A stretch of DNA of 54,833 nucleotides, taken from positions 1 to 54,833 of the forward strand of contig JANRCO010000100.1 in assembly GCA_030726975.1 (NCBI GenBank), in the 5' to 3' direction. The translations under genes were made by a program, and so were the position numbers. The stretch comes from Ilumatobacteraceae bacterium. GTDB lineage: Bacteria > Actinomycetota > Acidimicrobiia > Acidimicrobiales > Ilumatobacteraceae. Numbering within the stretch: position 1 is the stretch's first letter; each line of letters begins with the position of its first letter. Shown in pieces: positions 1 to 8,856 of this stretch. The notes under the pieces are model-generated. The model did not search any database. It was given only the letters and a program-made list of their open reading frames with translations, and was not told where the DNA came from.

Positions 1-2
1 CG

Positions 3-545
3 GCAACTGCTTTTGTACGCACACTCGACAACTTGTTTACCTGGCTCGAAAAGCATCCTGAAGACAGCGAACTTGTGCACACCAACCGCGAGTTTGTTCA
101 ACACGCTGTTTATGAAACCATCCGCCTCAACCCATCGAGCCCTATTGCAATGCGCAGAGCTCTTGAAGACGTCACCCTGCGTAGTGGTCTCGTTATTAAA
201 GAGGGCGCCACTGTTGTCATTGATCTCATGGCAGTAAACCGCGATGTCGCCATGTACGGGGCCGATGCAGCAGAGTTCAACCCGCACCGCCAACCAGCCG
301 ACTCCACTGTGAGTCGCTGGGGGCTTTCGTTTGGCTCGGGTATGCATGCATGTATTGGACAAGAACTCGCTGCTGGCCTCAATGAGCGCTCGCAAGAAAC
401 AGCCGACTACGAATACGGCTTGTCAACAGTTGCCGTGCAATCGATGTTTGACCGTGGTGTTCGACCCGACCCAAGCAATCCACCACAAATGGACACCGCA
501 ACGAGCCGCCCCTATTGGGGTTCTTATTCCGTTCTGCTCGGTTAA
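3..545 (+). CDS. Cytochrome P450, C-terminal part (cut by window start)
   Basis: This is the C-terminal half of a cytochrome P450, a haem-thiolate monooxygenase. The reading frame is open to the window edge (ATAFVRTLDNLF precedes the first start codon in the track), so the gene begins outside. Visible motifs are the K-helix ExxR (YETIRLNP) and the haem-binding loop FGSGMHACIG, whose Cys is the axial iron ligand. His in place of the usual Arg before Ala-Cys is common in bacterial P450s. Substrate is unknown. Only 4 bases separate its stop from the next P450, which has a very similar C-terminus (PYWGSYSV against PVWKNYPV), so the two look like a tandem duplication in one operon. The P450 assignment is firm. 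Confidence 0.9.
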   Translation, partial: ATAFVRTLDNLFTWLEKHPEDSELVHTNREFVQHAVYETIRLNPSSPIAMRRALEDVTLRSGLVIKEGATVVIDLMAVNRDVAMYGADAAEFNPHRQPADSTVSRWGLSFGSGMHACIGQELAAGLNERSQETADYEYGLSTVAVQSMFDRGVRPDPSNPPQMDTATSRPYWGSYSVLLG

Positions 546-549
546 CAAC

Positions 550-1749
550 ATGCAGCAACCTGTAGTGCGCCTCTCCACTTGGAACGAGGCTCGAGACGCC
601 CTACGTCATCGCGATTTGCGTCAAGGGCTGTATGACGAAGGTAGTGCGCTCATGGAAGGCGTCATTGTGAACCTTCATGGCAGTGATCATCTTGCTCGTC
701 GGCGTTTAGAAAACCGACTTTTCCGGCGAGACACTTTCCTGCAGTGGGAACAACAACTCATTCCTCAACTCATCGATAATGTTTTTAGCCAGCTCGATGA
801 CCCAACAGAAGGAGACATGGTGCAAATTGCGCGTCGCACCATGATGCGTCTGTCGTCACTCGTTGCAGGCATCGACCTTGGTGCCGACCTTGCAAGCTTC
901 GAGAAAATGAGTGGCCTCATGGCAAAGCTTGCCGCAGCATCAACTGTTGTGCACGCAACCGGCAATAAACAAGACATCATTGACGAAGGAAATACGGCCT
1001 TAAACACATTCCTTACCGAGTACTTTGCTGGATCGCGACAACGCCGAGAAAGTCTCGTTGCGCAAGCAACACAAGGCGATTTGGAGTGGAGCGACCTCCC
1101 CGCAGACGTACTGACGGTGTTGCTCACAAACCAAGACAACCTCGAGCTACCCGACAATATTATTGCGCGCGAGATTGCATATTTTCCTTGGGTTGGTTCT
1201 CATTCCACTTCTGCGGCGCTCGTGCATGCGCTACATCACTGTTTTACCTGGGAGTCTGAGCACAACGGAACTTTGTCTGAGTTAGCAACCAACTCCGCAT
1301 TACTGCAACGCTTTGTTCACGAGTCACTTCGGCTTCATCCGGCGAGCCCCGAAGCGACGCGCATAGCCACAGCCGATGTTCAACTGCCTTGCGGAGTACA
1401 CATTTCTCATGGTTCCACTGTTGTTGTCAACATGGTGAGTGCGAATCGTGACCCTGAAGTATTTGGGTCAACCGCCGACGCATTCGACCCGTACCGCAGT
1501 ACACCCCTACACGCACCACGTTGGGGGCTCACCTTTGGCACAGGGTTTCATGCTTGTTTAGGCCAAGAACTCGCGGGAGGCCTTGGCGAAGACCAGCAAC
1601 AAGAAATGCCCTTGTACGGCGCAATTGTGGTGATATTGCAATCTGTTTTGCAACGCGGTGGAATACCTCACCGCACACATCAACCGGAGTTAGACGTTGC
1701 CACTCGACGCCCTGTGTGGAAGAACTACCCAGTAAGTTTTGTTTCATGA
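550..1749 (+). CDS. Cytochrome P450
   Basis: Complete P450 of 399 residues. I place the start at the ATG four bases after the previous stop, because the longer track ORF runs back through the upstream P450 in another frame. The K-helix ExxR is HESLRLHP and the haem loop is FGTGFHACLG, followed by QELAGG. The I-helix is odd: where P450s usually carry (A/G)Gx(D/E)T(T/S), this one reads WVGSHSTSAA, so the acidic residue of the proton relay is His. This may change oxygen activation. It follows a paralogous P450 and its stop overlaps the start of an amidohydrolase (ATGA). The three genes are probably one catabolic transcript. The redox partner could be the ferredoxin encoded convergently just downstream. 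Substrate cannot be read from the sequence. Confidence 0.9.
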   Translation: MQQPVVRLSTWNEARDALRHRDLRQGLYDEGSALMEGVIVNLHGSDHLARRRLENRLFRRDTFLQWEQQLIPQLIDNVFSQLDDPTEGDMVQIARRTMMRLSSLVAGIDLGADLASFEKMSGLMAKLAAASTVVHATGNKQDIIDEGNTALNTFLTEYFAGSRQRRESLVAQATQGDLEWSDLPADVLTVLLTNQDNLELPDNIIAREIAYFPWVGSHSTSAALVHALHHCFTWESEHNGTLSELATNSALLQRFVHESLRLHPASPEATRIATADVQLPCGVHISHGSTVVVNMVSANRDPEVFGSTADAFDPYRSTPLHAPRWGLTFGTGFHACLGQELAGGLGEDQQQEMPLYGAIVVILQSVLQRGGIPHRTHQPELDVATRRPVWKNYPVSFVS

Positions 1750-2765
1750 CTCGTGCAAACGCCCATCATGAAGTGGTCGACGTACATGCCCACATCCTTC
1801 TAGAAGGAGTGATGAACACGTGCGGGCACGCTGGCCCTGAAATGGGAGTTCGCGAAGACGGAACTCAGTTCTTTCGCGCAGCAGACTACGTTCTTGAAAA
1901 TGTGAAGTTTGTGAACAGTGCTTTCTCTAATGCGCAGATGCGCATTGAGCAGATGGATGCACTAGGTCTCGACAAACAACTTGTTTCGCCGAACCCCATC
2001 ACGTACTTCTACCATCAGCCCATTGCCGATGCGCTGAGTTTCCACCAGCGCACGAACGATGAAATTGCTCTCACGGGCGATCGTCACCCGCGTCTTCTTG
2101 GTGCAGCCACTCTCCCCATGCAAAGCCCAGAAGAGGCGTGCAAAGAACTCAACCGGGTAGTGAGTGAACTTGGGCTCTTGTGCTCATACATCGGAACCGA
2201 CATCAACGGCATTCCCCTGTCGCATCCTCAATTTGAAGAGCTCTGGGCTGAACATGAACGCCTCGGTGTTCCGGTTGTCTTACACCCTGAGCCACGCACC
2301 GGTTACGGGGGCTCCGACCCTTTCTTTGACCCCTGGGATCTCGACATCATCTTTGGCTTTGCCATGGACGAGGGCTTGGCTGTGGCTCATTTCCTCTTTG
2401 GTGGCATTCTCGACCGCCACCCCGGTTTGCACGTCCATGTGGCCCACGGAGGGGGTTTTGCGGCCTTCCAAAAGGGACGTCTTGAGCAAGCCCTTGAGCG
2501 CCGCCCGTGGGGCAAGGGTCTTCTCACGCGCCCCTTTGCCGACCAATGGGCTCAGATCTCTTTCGATACCGCCGTCCACCGCCAAGATGCCTTGGCCTTT
2601 TTGGTGGAAACCGAAGGCCCCGACAAGGTGCTGTTAGGGAGCAACTTTGCGGGCTGGGACCTTGAAGATAAATACATGGAAAAAATCGAGGCGCTGCAAT
2701 TGTCGGCGAGCGATACTGCAAAAATTCTTGGCGGAAACGCCAAACGCATTTTCAAAATTGACTAG
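1746..2765 (+). CDS. Amidohydrolase family 2 (ACMSD-like TIM-barrel) metal-dependent hydrolase
   Basis: 339-residue protein of the amidohydrolase-2 superfamily, which contains ACMSD and gamma-resorcylate decarboxylases. The N-terminal metal motif is VDVHAH. Further candidate ligands are VVLHPEP near the middle, HVHVAHGGG, and the terminal Asp in LLGSNFAGWDLED. Family members are Zn- or Mn-dependent decarboxylases or hydrolases acting mainly on aromatic or ring-fission products. The ATG overlaps the stop of the P450 gene (ATGA), so translational coupling is likely; the longer track ORF is discarded because it runs inside the P450. Coupling to two P450s suggests successive steps in breakdown of an aromatic or alicyclic compound. 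The exact reaction is not known. Its stop overlaps that of the convergent ferredoxin. Confidence 0.85.
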   Translation: MTRANAHHEVVDVHAHILLEGVMNTCGHAGPEMGVREDGTQFFRAADYVLENVKFVNSAFSNAQMRIEQMDALGLDKQLVSPNPITYFYHQPIADALSFHQRTNDEIALTGDRHPRLLGAATLPMQSPEEACKELNRVVSELGLLCSYIGTDINGIPLSHPQFEELWAEHERLGVPVVLHPEPRTGYGGSDPFFDPWDLDIIFGFAMDEGLAVAHFLFGGILDRHPGLHVHVAHGGGFAAFQKGRLEQALERRPWGKGLLTRPFADQWAQISFDTAVHRQDALAFLVETEGPDKVLLGSNFAGWDLEDKYMEKIEALQLSASDTAKILGGNAKRIFKID

Positions 2766-2983
2766 TGCAGTTCAATCACTTCGTTGTTGTCGTCGTACAA
2801 CACAATCGCTTCACCCGGGCAATCACGCGCAATACGAATGAGCCTTTGCTCACTCATCGTTGTCACCCCGTCGAGTAACTCCACTAATTCATCGGCATCG
2901 AAACGAAAAGCACTTGGTTCGTCGCCAACACAGCGCCCAGAGCTAATACAACGATCTTTCAGAACCTCAGCACGAATGGGCAT
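2762..2983 (-). CDS. 3Fe-4S-type ferredoxin
   Basis: 73-residue small ferredoxin. Three cysteines are placed as in P450-associated 3Fe-4S ferredoxins: KDRCISSGRC near the N-terminus and ARDCPGEAI near the C-terminus. The position that holds a fourth Cys in 4Fe-4S relatives is Ser. It carries one electron between a reductase and an oxidase, commonly a P450. It is the last gene of the Cox-like operon, starting two bases after the CoxM-like stop, and it is convergent with the P450-P450-amidohydrolase operon, sharing the stop-codon bases CTAG. It could therefore accept electrons from the molybdenum hydroxylase, feed the nearby P450s, or both. These partners are inference. Confidence 0.85.
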   Translation of the reverse strand: MPIRAEVLKDRCISSGRCVGDEPSAFRFDADELVELLDGVTTMSEQRLIRIARDCPGEAIVLYDDNNEVIELH

Positions 2984-2985
2984 AA

Positions 2986-3807
2986 CTATTTTGAAGCAGT
3001 TGCAAATGCGCGTTGCGTCAGCACGCGTGCAAGATGTTCACGGTATTCCACAGTGGCATTGAGGTCTTCAGGTGGGTTGGTGTTGTCGTTGATGACGGCA
3101 AGAACATCGGCAATTGCCGCACCCTTACTGATTGCCTGTGATGCAGACTGAGCAAGATGAGGTTTGTTCGACATATTGACAAGCGCAACGCCCGGTTTTG
3201 CACCTAGTTGCAGCGCTACACCAACAATGGCGTAGTCCATTGCGCGGCGCACAAACTTTTCATATGCCCAACCAGCATCGGTGTGCTTAGGAAACTCAAT
3301 TGCGGTGAGAATTTCACCAGGCTGAACATCGGTTTCTAAAAAGTCAATAAAGAATTCTTGCGCTGAAACACGACGCTCGCCATTTTGACCAGCGATGACC
3401 ATAGTTGCGCCAGTAGCCAATGCCGCTGCGGGTAGATCTGCTGCTGGGTCGCCGTGCACCAATGAACCACCGAGTGTTCCGCGATTACGCACTTGCGGGT
3501 CGCCTACTTCACCAGCAACATGTGCAACGAGTGGAAGGTGCTTCTTTACTAGTTCAGACTGTTCAATATCGCGGTGGCGCGTGAGAGCACCAATGACGAT
3601 GTTGTTGCCGTCTTCTTTAATGTACGACAACTCTTTGATGTGCGTTACGTCAATCAGTGTTGCTGGAGTCACCAAACGCAACTTCATGAGTGGGATGAGT
3701 GAATGCCCTCCAGCAAGAAGCTTTGCTTCATCGCCGTGTTCTGCAAGCAAACGAATTGCATCGGCGACCGACGTCGCTTCAACGTAATCAAATTGTGCAG
3801 GTATCAC
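2986..3807 (-). CDS. CoxM-like FAD-binding subunit of a molybdenum hydroxylase
   Basis: 273-residue FAD subunit of the xanthine dehydrogenase/CO dehydrogenase family. FAD contacts are visible as [13 protein letters not shown] (about residues 32-44) and [18 protein letters not shown] choose the GTG start because a perfect AGGAGG lies six bases upstream and the codon overlaps the stop of the CoxS-like gene (GTGA). The extra 14 residues of the track ORF fall inside that gene. It passes electrons from the iron-sulfur subunit through FAD to an acceptor. The gene order here is L-S-M, unlike the M-S-L order of classical form I CO dehydrogenase operons. The downstream ferredoxin two bases away is a candidate electron acceptor. 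Confidence 0.88.
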   Translation of the reverse strand: MIPAQFDYVEATSVADAIRLLAEHGDEAKLLAGGHSLIPLMKLRLVTPATLIDVTHIKELSYIKEDGNNIVIGALTRHRDIEQSELVKKHLPLVAHVAGEVGDPQVRNRGTLGGSLVHGDPAADLPAAALATGATMVIAGQNGERRVSAQEFFIDFLETDVQPGEILTAIEFPKHTDAGWAYEKFVRRAMDYAIVGVALQLGAKPGVALVNMSNKPHLAQSASQAISKGAAIADVLAVINDNTNPPEDLNATVEYREHLARVLTQRAFATASK

Positions 3808-4295
3808 TTGGCACCTCCTGATGTGAAGTTTGGGTGTTCCGCAGCCCAACGGACTGCATTAACAATCATTTCGTAGCCCGTGCAGCGGCAAAGGTTGCCT
3901 TCGAGCGCCTGGCGAATTTCTTCTTCCGATGGATTGGGGTTCTCTGACAACAAAGCAGTGGAAGCCATGATCATGCCTGGCGTGCAATAGCCACATTGCA
4001 GGCCGTGCTCTTGGCGGAATCCTTCTTGCACTGGGCTAAAGGACCCGTCAGCCTGAGCGGCACCTTCAATGGTGGTGACATTGCAGTCGTGAACTTGTGC
4101 TGCAAGGAGGGTGCACGACTTCACTGCTTCCCCGTCGAGCAAAACAGTACATGCTCCACAGTTTGAAGTATCGCAGCCAACATGTGTGCCGGTGAGGCTG
4201 AGCTCTTCACGTAGATAGTGAACGAGAAGCGTGCGAGCTTCTACTTCGCGTGAAGTTTCTTTGCCATTAACAGTGATTGAAGTACGAATTGTCAT
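3804..4295 (-). CDS. CoxS-like [2Fe-2S] subunit of a molybdenum hydroxylase
   Basis: 163-residue iron-sulfur subunit. The N-terminal plant-type cluster motif is [16 protein letters not shown] with a fourth Cys in KSCTLLA. The C-terminal helical domain carries the second cluster, CGYCTPGM and CRCTGYE. These eight Cys are the full set expected for two 2Fe-2S clusters. The start is the ATG of MTIRTSITV, which overlaps the last base of the CoxL-like stop (TGATG) and has AGAAGGGG upstream; the first nine residues in the track are therefore dropped. It relays electrons from the molybdenum cofactor of the large subunit to the FAD of the medium subunit. Confidence 0.92.
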   Translation of the reverse strand: MTIRTSITVNGKETSREVEARTLLVHYLREELSLTGTHVGCDTSNCGACTVLLDGEAVKSCTLLAAQVHDCNVTTIEGAAQADGSFSPVQEGFRQEHGLQCGYCTPGMIMASTALLSENPNPSEEEIRQALEGNLCRCTGYEMIVNAVRWAAEHPNFTSGGAK

Positions 4296-6607
4296 CACTT
4301 TGCCCCTTCTAAAATGTTCCAAACTTTGATTGGTGTAACTGGCATATCGATGTGCTTCACGCCGAGGTGGCTGAGCGCATCGACAACCGCATTGACCACT
4401 GCTGGCGGTGCGCCAACTGAACCCGACTCACCGACGCCCTTAGCGCCCAGCGTGTTACTGGGGTTGGGAGTATTGGTGCGCCCGGTGACGTACCCAGGCA
4501 GGTCTGATGCTGCAGGGACGAGATAGTCCATGAGCGTTGACGTGCGTGGCACACCACTGGGGTCGTAGAGCATGTGTTCAAACAGTGCTTGTGCGATGCC
4601 TTGCGCTACGCCACCATGCACTTGGCCTTCTACCAAGAGTGGGTTAATAACTGTTCCGCAGTCGTCAACGAGGTACATATTGACAATATTGACTCCGCCA
4701 GTTTCACGATCAATTTCTACAACACAGCAATATGCGCCAGAAGGGAAACTGAAGTTCGGAACTTGCTGAAACACTGTGGAGTCGAGTCCGCCGGGTTCCA
4801 TGCCACCTGGAAGTTCCAGTGGTTGGAAACTCTTCCAAGCAACCTCACTCCACGGAACACTGCGAGCAGGCGTGCCCTTCACAAAGAATTTTTCGTCTTC
4901 AATGACGATGTCTTCAGCGCTTGCTTCCAACAAATGTGCGGCAATACGTTTTGCATTTTCATACACACGACCACTTGCCGTTTTTACGCCTTCGCCGCCA
5001 ACTGCAACCGCACGTGAACCCATGGTTCCAATACCTTGTGGAACAACTGCCGTATCGCCGTGCTTCACACTGATGCGATCGAAATCGATACCGAGTTCGT
5101 CGGCCGCAATTTGGGCATAAGTGGTAACTGTTCCTTGCCCGTGGGGCGATGCACCAGTGAAAATAATGGCGCTACCGTCGGGTTGAATGCGCACTTGGGC
5201 CGATTCCCACGACGCAAGATGGCCGAAGGCTTCAAGTGAGCCTGGAGGGCCGAACCCAGCAATTTCCAGCCACGAAGCAAAACCAATACCGAGAAGTTTT
5301 GCAGCAGGATCTTGACGACGCTTTTCTTGTTCTTTTTTCAATTCGTCGTACTTCACGTGCTTCAGCAACTCATCGAGTGCTCCTGCGAAGTTACCGCTGT
5401 CGTACATCGCAAGTGGGCTATGCGTTGCATAGGGAAATGCGTCAACTGGAATGAAGTTGCGACGACGCACTTCTACTGGGTCAACACCTGTTTCATCGGC
5501 TATGAGATCGATGAGGCGCTCGATGGTGTACGACGCTTCTGGGCGACCAGCACCACGGTATGCAGCAACTGGGGTGGTGTTGGTAACAACGTTTCGCCAC
5601 GAAATAGCAACAGCGGGGATGCGATAGCAACCAGCAGCCATTGCGGTGGTGAGAACAGGAAGACCCATGCCGGTGCCGTTGGGGTACGCACCTTGATCTT
5701 GAGTCACCGACAACTTCAAGGCCAAAATGCGCCCATCGTTGTCGAATGCAACACTTGCATCGTGCTCTTGAGCACGGCCATGCAACATTGCTACCAAACA
5801 CTCGCTACGTGTTTGCGTGTACTTCACTGGCCTGCCAATTTCTTTCGACAACAATGCCGTTAAGAAAAATTCAGGCACGAAGTTGATTTTGGCACCAAAG
5901 CCGCCACCGACATCGGGAGCAACAACGCGAGTGGAGTCTTGTGGAATACCAAAGTACTGAGCAATAGTGTTGCGCAAGTGGTGTGGTGCTTGAAACGCTG
6001 CCCACAGCGTGAGGCCACTGCGTCCCCAATCGGCAAGACACACATTGGGCTCAATGGGTGTAGGTGCACAACGGTTGTTCACAATGTGGAGTGATGCAGT
6101 GCGAGGTGCTGCTGCAAAAACATCATCGAGGGGATTCTCAAAATCTTGGAAGTGCACAGTGTTTCCACCAAGAGCTTCGTGGAGCACCACAGCACCTGGA
6201 GCCATTGCTGCACTCAAACTTGCCACAGCGGGAAGTGGTTCGTAGTCGACCACAATGAGTTCGGCTGCGTCGGCGGCGATATAACGATCGGTTGCCACAA
6301 CTACAGCAACACCTTCACCAACAAAACGAACAACATCTTTTGCGAGCAACGGTTGGTCGAGGCCTGGCAGCCCACCTGGGCAGTTTGCGAGTTGCGCGAT
6401 ATTTGCTGAGGTCCACACGGCAAGGACACCTGGCAAGACCAGTGCCTCAGCCGTATCTATTGAGCGAATTTTTGCATGGGCTTCGGTTGAGCGAACAAAC
6501 ACCATCGATGTGCAACCTGCGGGTTGCAGGTCGTCGACATATTGCCCATTTCCGGTAATGAGATTTGGATCTTCTTTACGAAGTACACGTGCTCCAACTA
6601 ACGACAT
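4295..6607 (-). CDS. CoxL-like molybdenum-binding large subunit (form II / aldehyde-oxidase-like)
   Basis: 770-residue catalytic subunit of a xanthine oxidase-family molybdenum hydroxylase. Cofactor-binding signatures include VGGGFGAK (about residues 233-240) and a C-terminal GVGES, whose Glu is the family's catalytic base. The active-site loop reads AYRGAGR (about 349-355), the form II signature, and not the AYxCSFR of form I CO dehydrogenase; the Cys that binds copper is absent. CO oxidation therefore should not be assumed. An aldehyde, purine or aromatic hydroxylation is at least as likely. The ATG has a CAGGGGGA ribosome-binding site. It is first of the L-S-M-ferredoxin set, 41 bases after a ThuA-fold gene. 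Confidence 0.9.
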   Translation of the reverse strand: MSLVGARVLRKEDPNLITGNGQYVDDLQPAGCTSMVFVRSTEAHAKIRSIDTAEALVLPGVLAVWTSANIAQLANCPGGLPGLDQPLLAKDVVRFVGEGVAVVVATDRYIAADAAELIVVDYEPLPAVASLSAAMAPGAVVLHEALGGNTVHFQDFENPLDDVFAAAPRTASLHIVNNRCAPTPIEPNVCLADWGRSGLTLWAAFQAPHHLRNTIAQYFGIPQDSTRVVAPDVGGGFGAKINFVPEFFLTALLSKEIGRPVKYTQTRSECLVAMLHGRAQEHDASVAFDNDGRILALKLSVTQDQGAYPNGTGMGLPVLTTAMAAGCYRIPAVAISWRNVVTNTTPVAAYRGAGRPEASYTIERLIDLIADETGVDPVEVRRRNFIPVDAFPYATHSPLAMYDSGNFAGALDELLKHVKYDELKKEQEKRRQDPAAKLLGIGFASWLEIAGFGPPGSLEAFGHLASWESAQVRIQPDGSAIIFTGASPHGQGTVTTYAQIAADELGIDFDRISVKHGDTAVVPQGIGTMGSRAVAVGGEGVKTASGRVYENAKRIAAHLLEASAEDIVIEDEKFFVKGTPARSVPWSEVAWKSFQPLELPGGMEPGGLDSTVFQQVPNFSFPSGAYCCVVEIDRETGGVNIVNMYLVDDCGTVINPLLVEGQVHGGVAQGIAQALFEHMLYDPSGVPRTSTLMDYLVPAASDLPGYVTGRTNTPNPSNTLGAKGVGESGSVGAPPAVVNAVVDALSHLGVKHIDMPVTPIKVWNILEGAK

Positions 6608-6648
6608 TCAATTCCCCCTGTTGTAACAGACGTCTGAATGGTAGTTGC

Positions 6649-7383
6649 TTATTGCACCTCTCGTACAACGGTGTCGGGAAGTTGCCCTACCCATGCGAGG
6701 CTGCGGCGCAGGAGCCGACCGTGCTGCAGATTATTGAGCGACCGGTGGTCGTGCCCGAGCGAGCTAAAAACGGCGCGTGTAGCACCGTGTTCATGCGTCC
6801 ACATGGAGGGTTGAACACCCTCTGGCCCGTCAGACTCGAGGAGTACCTGCGCTTGTGGGCCAACGCCCAGCTCGCAGTACCGCTCGTCTTCCACCACAAT
6901 TTCGCCAAGGTCGCACACAATGGGGTGCTCTTGTGGTGCGCGCAATGAACTTGCCCAACGCGCGGCAAATACTTCGACTGCAGGGTGCCACGACGAGCCC
7001 CAGTTCCAGCTGCCACCAAGGTATTGCGGCCACTCTGGCCAGTCGGTGAAGCAAATGATGCCCGTGTGCAGCACCAATAACCCACCGCCCCTCTTCACGT
7101 GTGCCGCAATAGCGTCGCGCAGTTCTATCGGGGTGGTACGCGCCCATTGTGCGCGCTGTTCTGGCGTATAACGCTCGTCGGTCATGGTGAACCAACACGC
7201 ATACACAGTGACCACGTCAAAGTGATCTTTTTGCAATGCGTGAATTGCGTTATCGATGCCATCGACAATCGTGGAATCAACCACTTCGCTATTAACAGGC
7301 TGCGCTGCTAAAACCTTGCCCAGAACGACAGCGCTGTCGGAGAACTCGTGTGCCCAGCCACCAGTCATGATGAGGTTCTTCAT
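6649..7383 (-). CDS. ThuA-like domain protein
   Basis: 244-residue protein with the ThuA fold, a class I glutamine amidotransferase-like Rossmann domain. Recognisable parts are an N-terminal strand MKNLIMTGGWAHEF, the stretch RGGGLLVLHTGIICF around the usual nucleophile elbow, a WHPAVEVF segment, and a C-terminal RAVFSSLGHDHRSL. The elbow residue is Thr/Gly rather than Cys, so it is probably not an amidotransferase. Members are found in sugar utilisation loci, but their biochemistry is poorly defined. The start is the ATG 17 bases after the AAA+ gene stop, although no clear Shine-Dalgarno is present. It lies between the ATPase and the CoxL-like gene on the same strand; a role there is unproven. 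Confidence 0.75.
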   Translation of the reverse strand: MKNLIMTGGWAHEFSDSAVVLGKVLAAQPVNSEVVDSTIVDGIDNAIHALQKDHFDVVTVYACWFTMTDERYTPEQRAQWARTTPIELRDAIAAHVKRGGGLLVLHTGIICFTDWPEWPQYLGGSWNWGSSWHPAVEVFAARWASSLRAPQEHPIVCDLGEIVVEDERYCELGVGPQAQVLLESDGPEGVQPSMWTHEHGATRAVFSSLGHDHRSLNNLQHGRLLRRSLAWVGQLPDTVVREVQ

Positions 7384-7399
7384 GCAATGAACCGACTGC

Positions 7400-8839
7400 T
7401 CATGCTTTAGCTCGGTAGGTCGCCCGTACTCCTGAAGCATCTTTGTTTAATCGCTTCGAGAGATGCAGACCCTCAAGCACAAACTCCACGCCACTCGCTT
7501 GAACTGCTGGAGTTGCATTAGTGCCTACAAAAACTTCCACCACCGACTTCAATGCAGGAATGTCGGAAAGAAGCTGCACAAGTTGCGCCGAGGTGATGTC
7601 TTCGCCGGCATGAGCAAGCGTGCCCGATTCAAATGCAGCAAGAATTTCATTCACTTTGTCGATGTGCACAGTTGCTGGTGTGGCAAGACGTTTGTAGACC
7701 TGCAAAACCGCCGCCTTGACGATTTGCTCAAGAATTGCGCCTTCACGACCTTCTTCAAGTGACTCGATTTCCACTTTGCCAGATGTAGATGCAGCAAGTG
7801 CTTCTAAGTCGCTCACGCGTGGCGCAACATTTGTTTCGCCAGCTCGCAATGCGCGGCGTACAGCATTGGCACACATGATTTCGTAGTTGCTCACCGATAA
7901 ACGAACGCTCACACCGCTGCGTTGACTGATGTGATTGCTTTGTCGCGCAAGATGGCTGAAAGTTGCGATGACTTCCTTCATGAAGTCGGGAACCACTACC
8001 TCTACGTCGCCAATACTGGCGGGCCGAGACTCTTGCTCGATGATGGCAACTTCCGTTGCTACTTCAAGCGGGTAGTGCGTGCGTATTTGGCTTCCAAAAC
8101 GATCTTTCAATGGGGTAATAATGCGGCCGCGGTTTGTATAGTCATCGGGGTTTGCCGATGCCACCAACATCACATCGAGTGGAAGGCGAATTTTATAACC
8201 ACGAATTTGCACATCACGTTCTTCCAATACGTTCAACAAGCCCACTTGAATACGCTCAGCAAGGTCTGGCAATTCGTTGATAGCGAAAATTCCACGATTC
8301 GTACGCGGTACCAAGCCGTAATGCAAAGTGAGTTCGTCACTCAAGTAACGACCTTCAGCAACTTTGATGGGATCAACTTCTCCAATGAGGTCAGCAATTG
8401 ACGTATCGGGTGTGGCAAGTTTTTCGCCGAAACGTTCTGAGTGGTGCACCCATGCAATAGGAGTTGATTCACCGAGTTCTTCTACGAGGTCACGTGCATG
8501 ACGCGAGACGGGAGCATAAGGGTCGTCGTTAATTTCACTGCCTTCAATGATGGGCATCCATTCATCGAGCAAACCAGTGAGCGAACGAATGATGCGCGAC
8601 TTTGCTTGCCCACGCTCACCAAGAAACACCACATCGTGACCAGCAAGAAGTGCGTTCTCTAACTGCGGCATGACGGTGTTTTCATAACCCATTACGCCGG
8701 CAAACAAAGGTTCACCTGCTGCAATTTTTGCAATGGCATTACGCCGCAGTTCTTCTTTGACTGGACGCGAGATCCAGCCCGATGCACGAAGCCCACCGAG
8801 CGTGGTGGGCAAATGAGCAGGCGCAACATTGAGGGTCAT
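7400..8839 (-). CDS. AAA+ ATPase of the magnesium-chelatase ChlI/MoxR type
   Basis: 479-residue AAA+ ATPase. The Walker A segment is GERGQAKSR (about 74-82), with Ala where Gly is usual. The Walker B region is RGIFAINELPDL, with Asn before the catalytic Glu. Sensor 1 is VMLVASANPDDYTNRGRIITPLKDRF, typical of ChlI/MoxR proteins. Such ATPases remodel or insert metal centres in client enzymes, usually with a von Willebrand factor A partner. No VWA gene is visible here. It begins 17 bases after sdhB and precedes ThuA and the CoxL-like genes, so it could mature the molybdenum hydroxylase, as CoxD does in cox operons. That link is inference. The C-terminal 150 residues are helical and not assigned. 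Confidence 0.8.
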   Translation of the reverse strand: MTLNVAPAHLPTTLGGLRASGWISRPVKEELRRNAIAKIAAGEPLFAGVMGYENTVMPQLENALLAGHDVVFLGERGQAKSRIIRSLTGLLDEWMPIIEGSEINDDPYAPVSRHARDLVEELGESTPIAWVHHSERFGEKLATPDTSIADLIGEVDPIKVAEGRYLSDELTLHYGLVPRTNRGIFAINELPDLAERIQVGLLNVLEERDVQIRGYKIRLPLDVMLVASANPDDYTNRGRIITPLKDRFGSQIRTHYPLEVATEVAIIEQESRPASIGDVEVVVPDFMKEVIATFSHLARQSNHISQRSGVSVRLSVSNYEIMCANAVRRALRAGETNVAPRVSDLEALAASTSGKVEIESLEEGREGAILEQIVKAAVLQVYKRLATPATVHIDKVNEILAAFESGTLAHAGEDITSAQLVQLLSDIPALKSVVEVFVGTNATPAVQASGVEFVLEGLHLSKRLNKDASGVRATYRAKA

Positions 8840-8856
8840 AGCCTCACGTTAGCCCA

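Noticed and set aside
5312-5863. 183-residue plus-strand ORF inside the CoxL-like gene
   Set aside because: It is a shadow of a well-supported minus-strand gene. Its Cys/Thr/Val-rich translation is typical of antisense reading.
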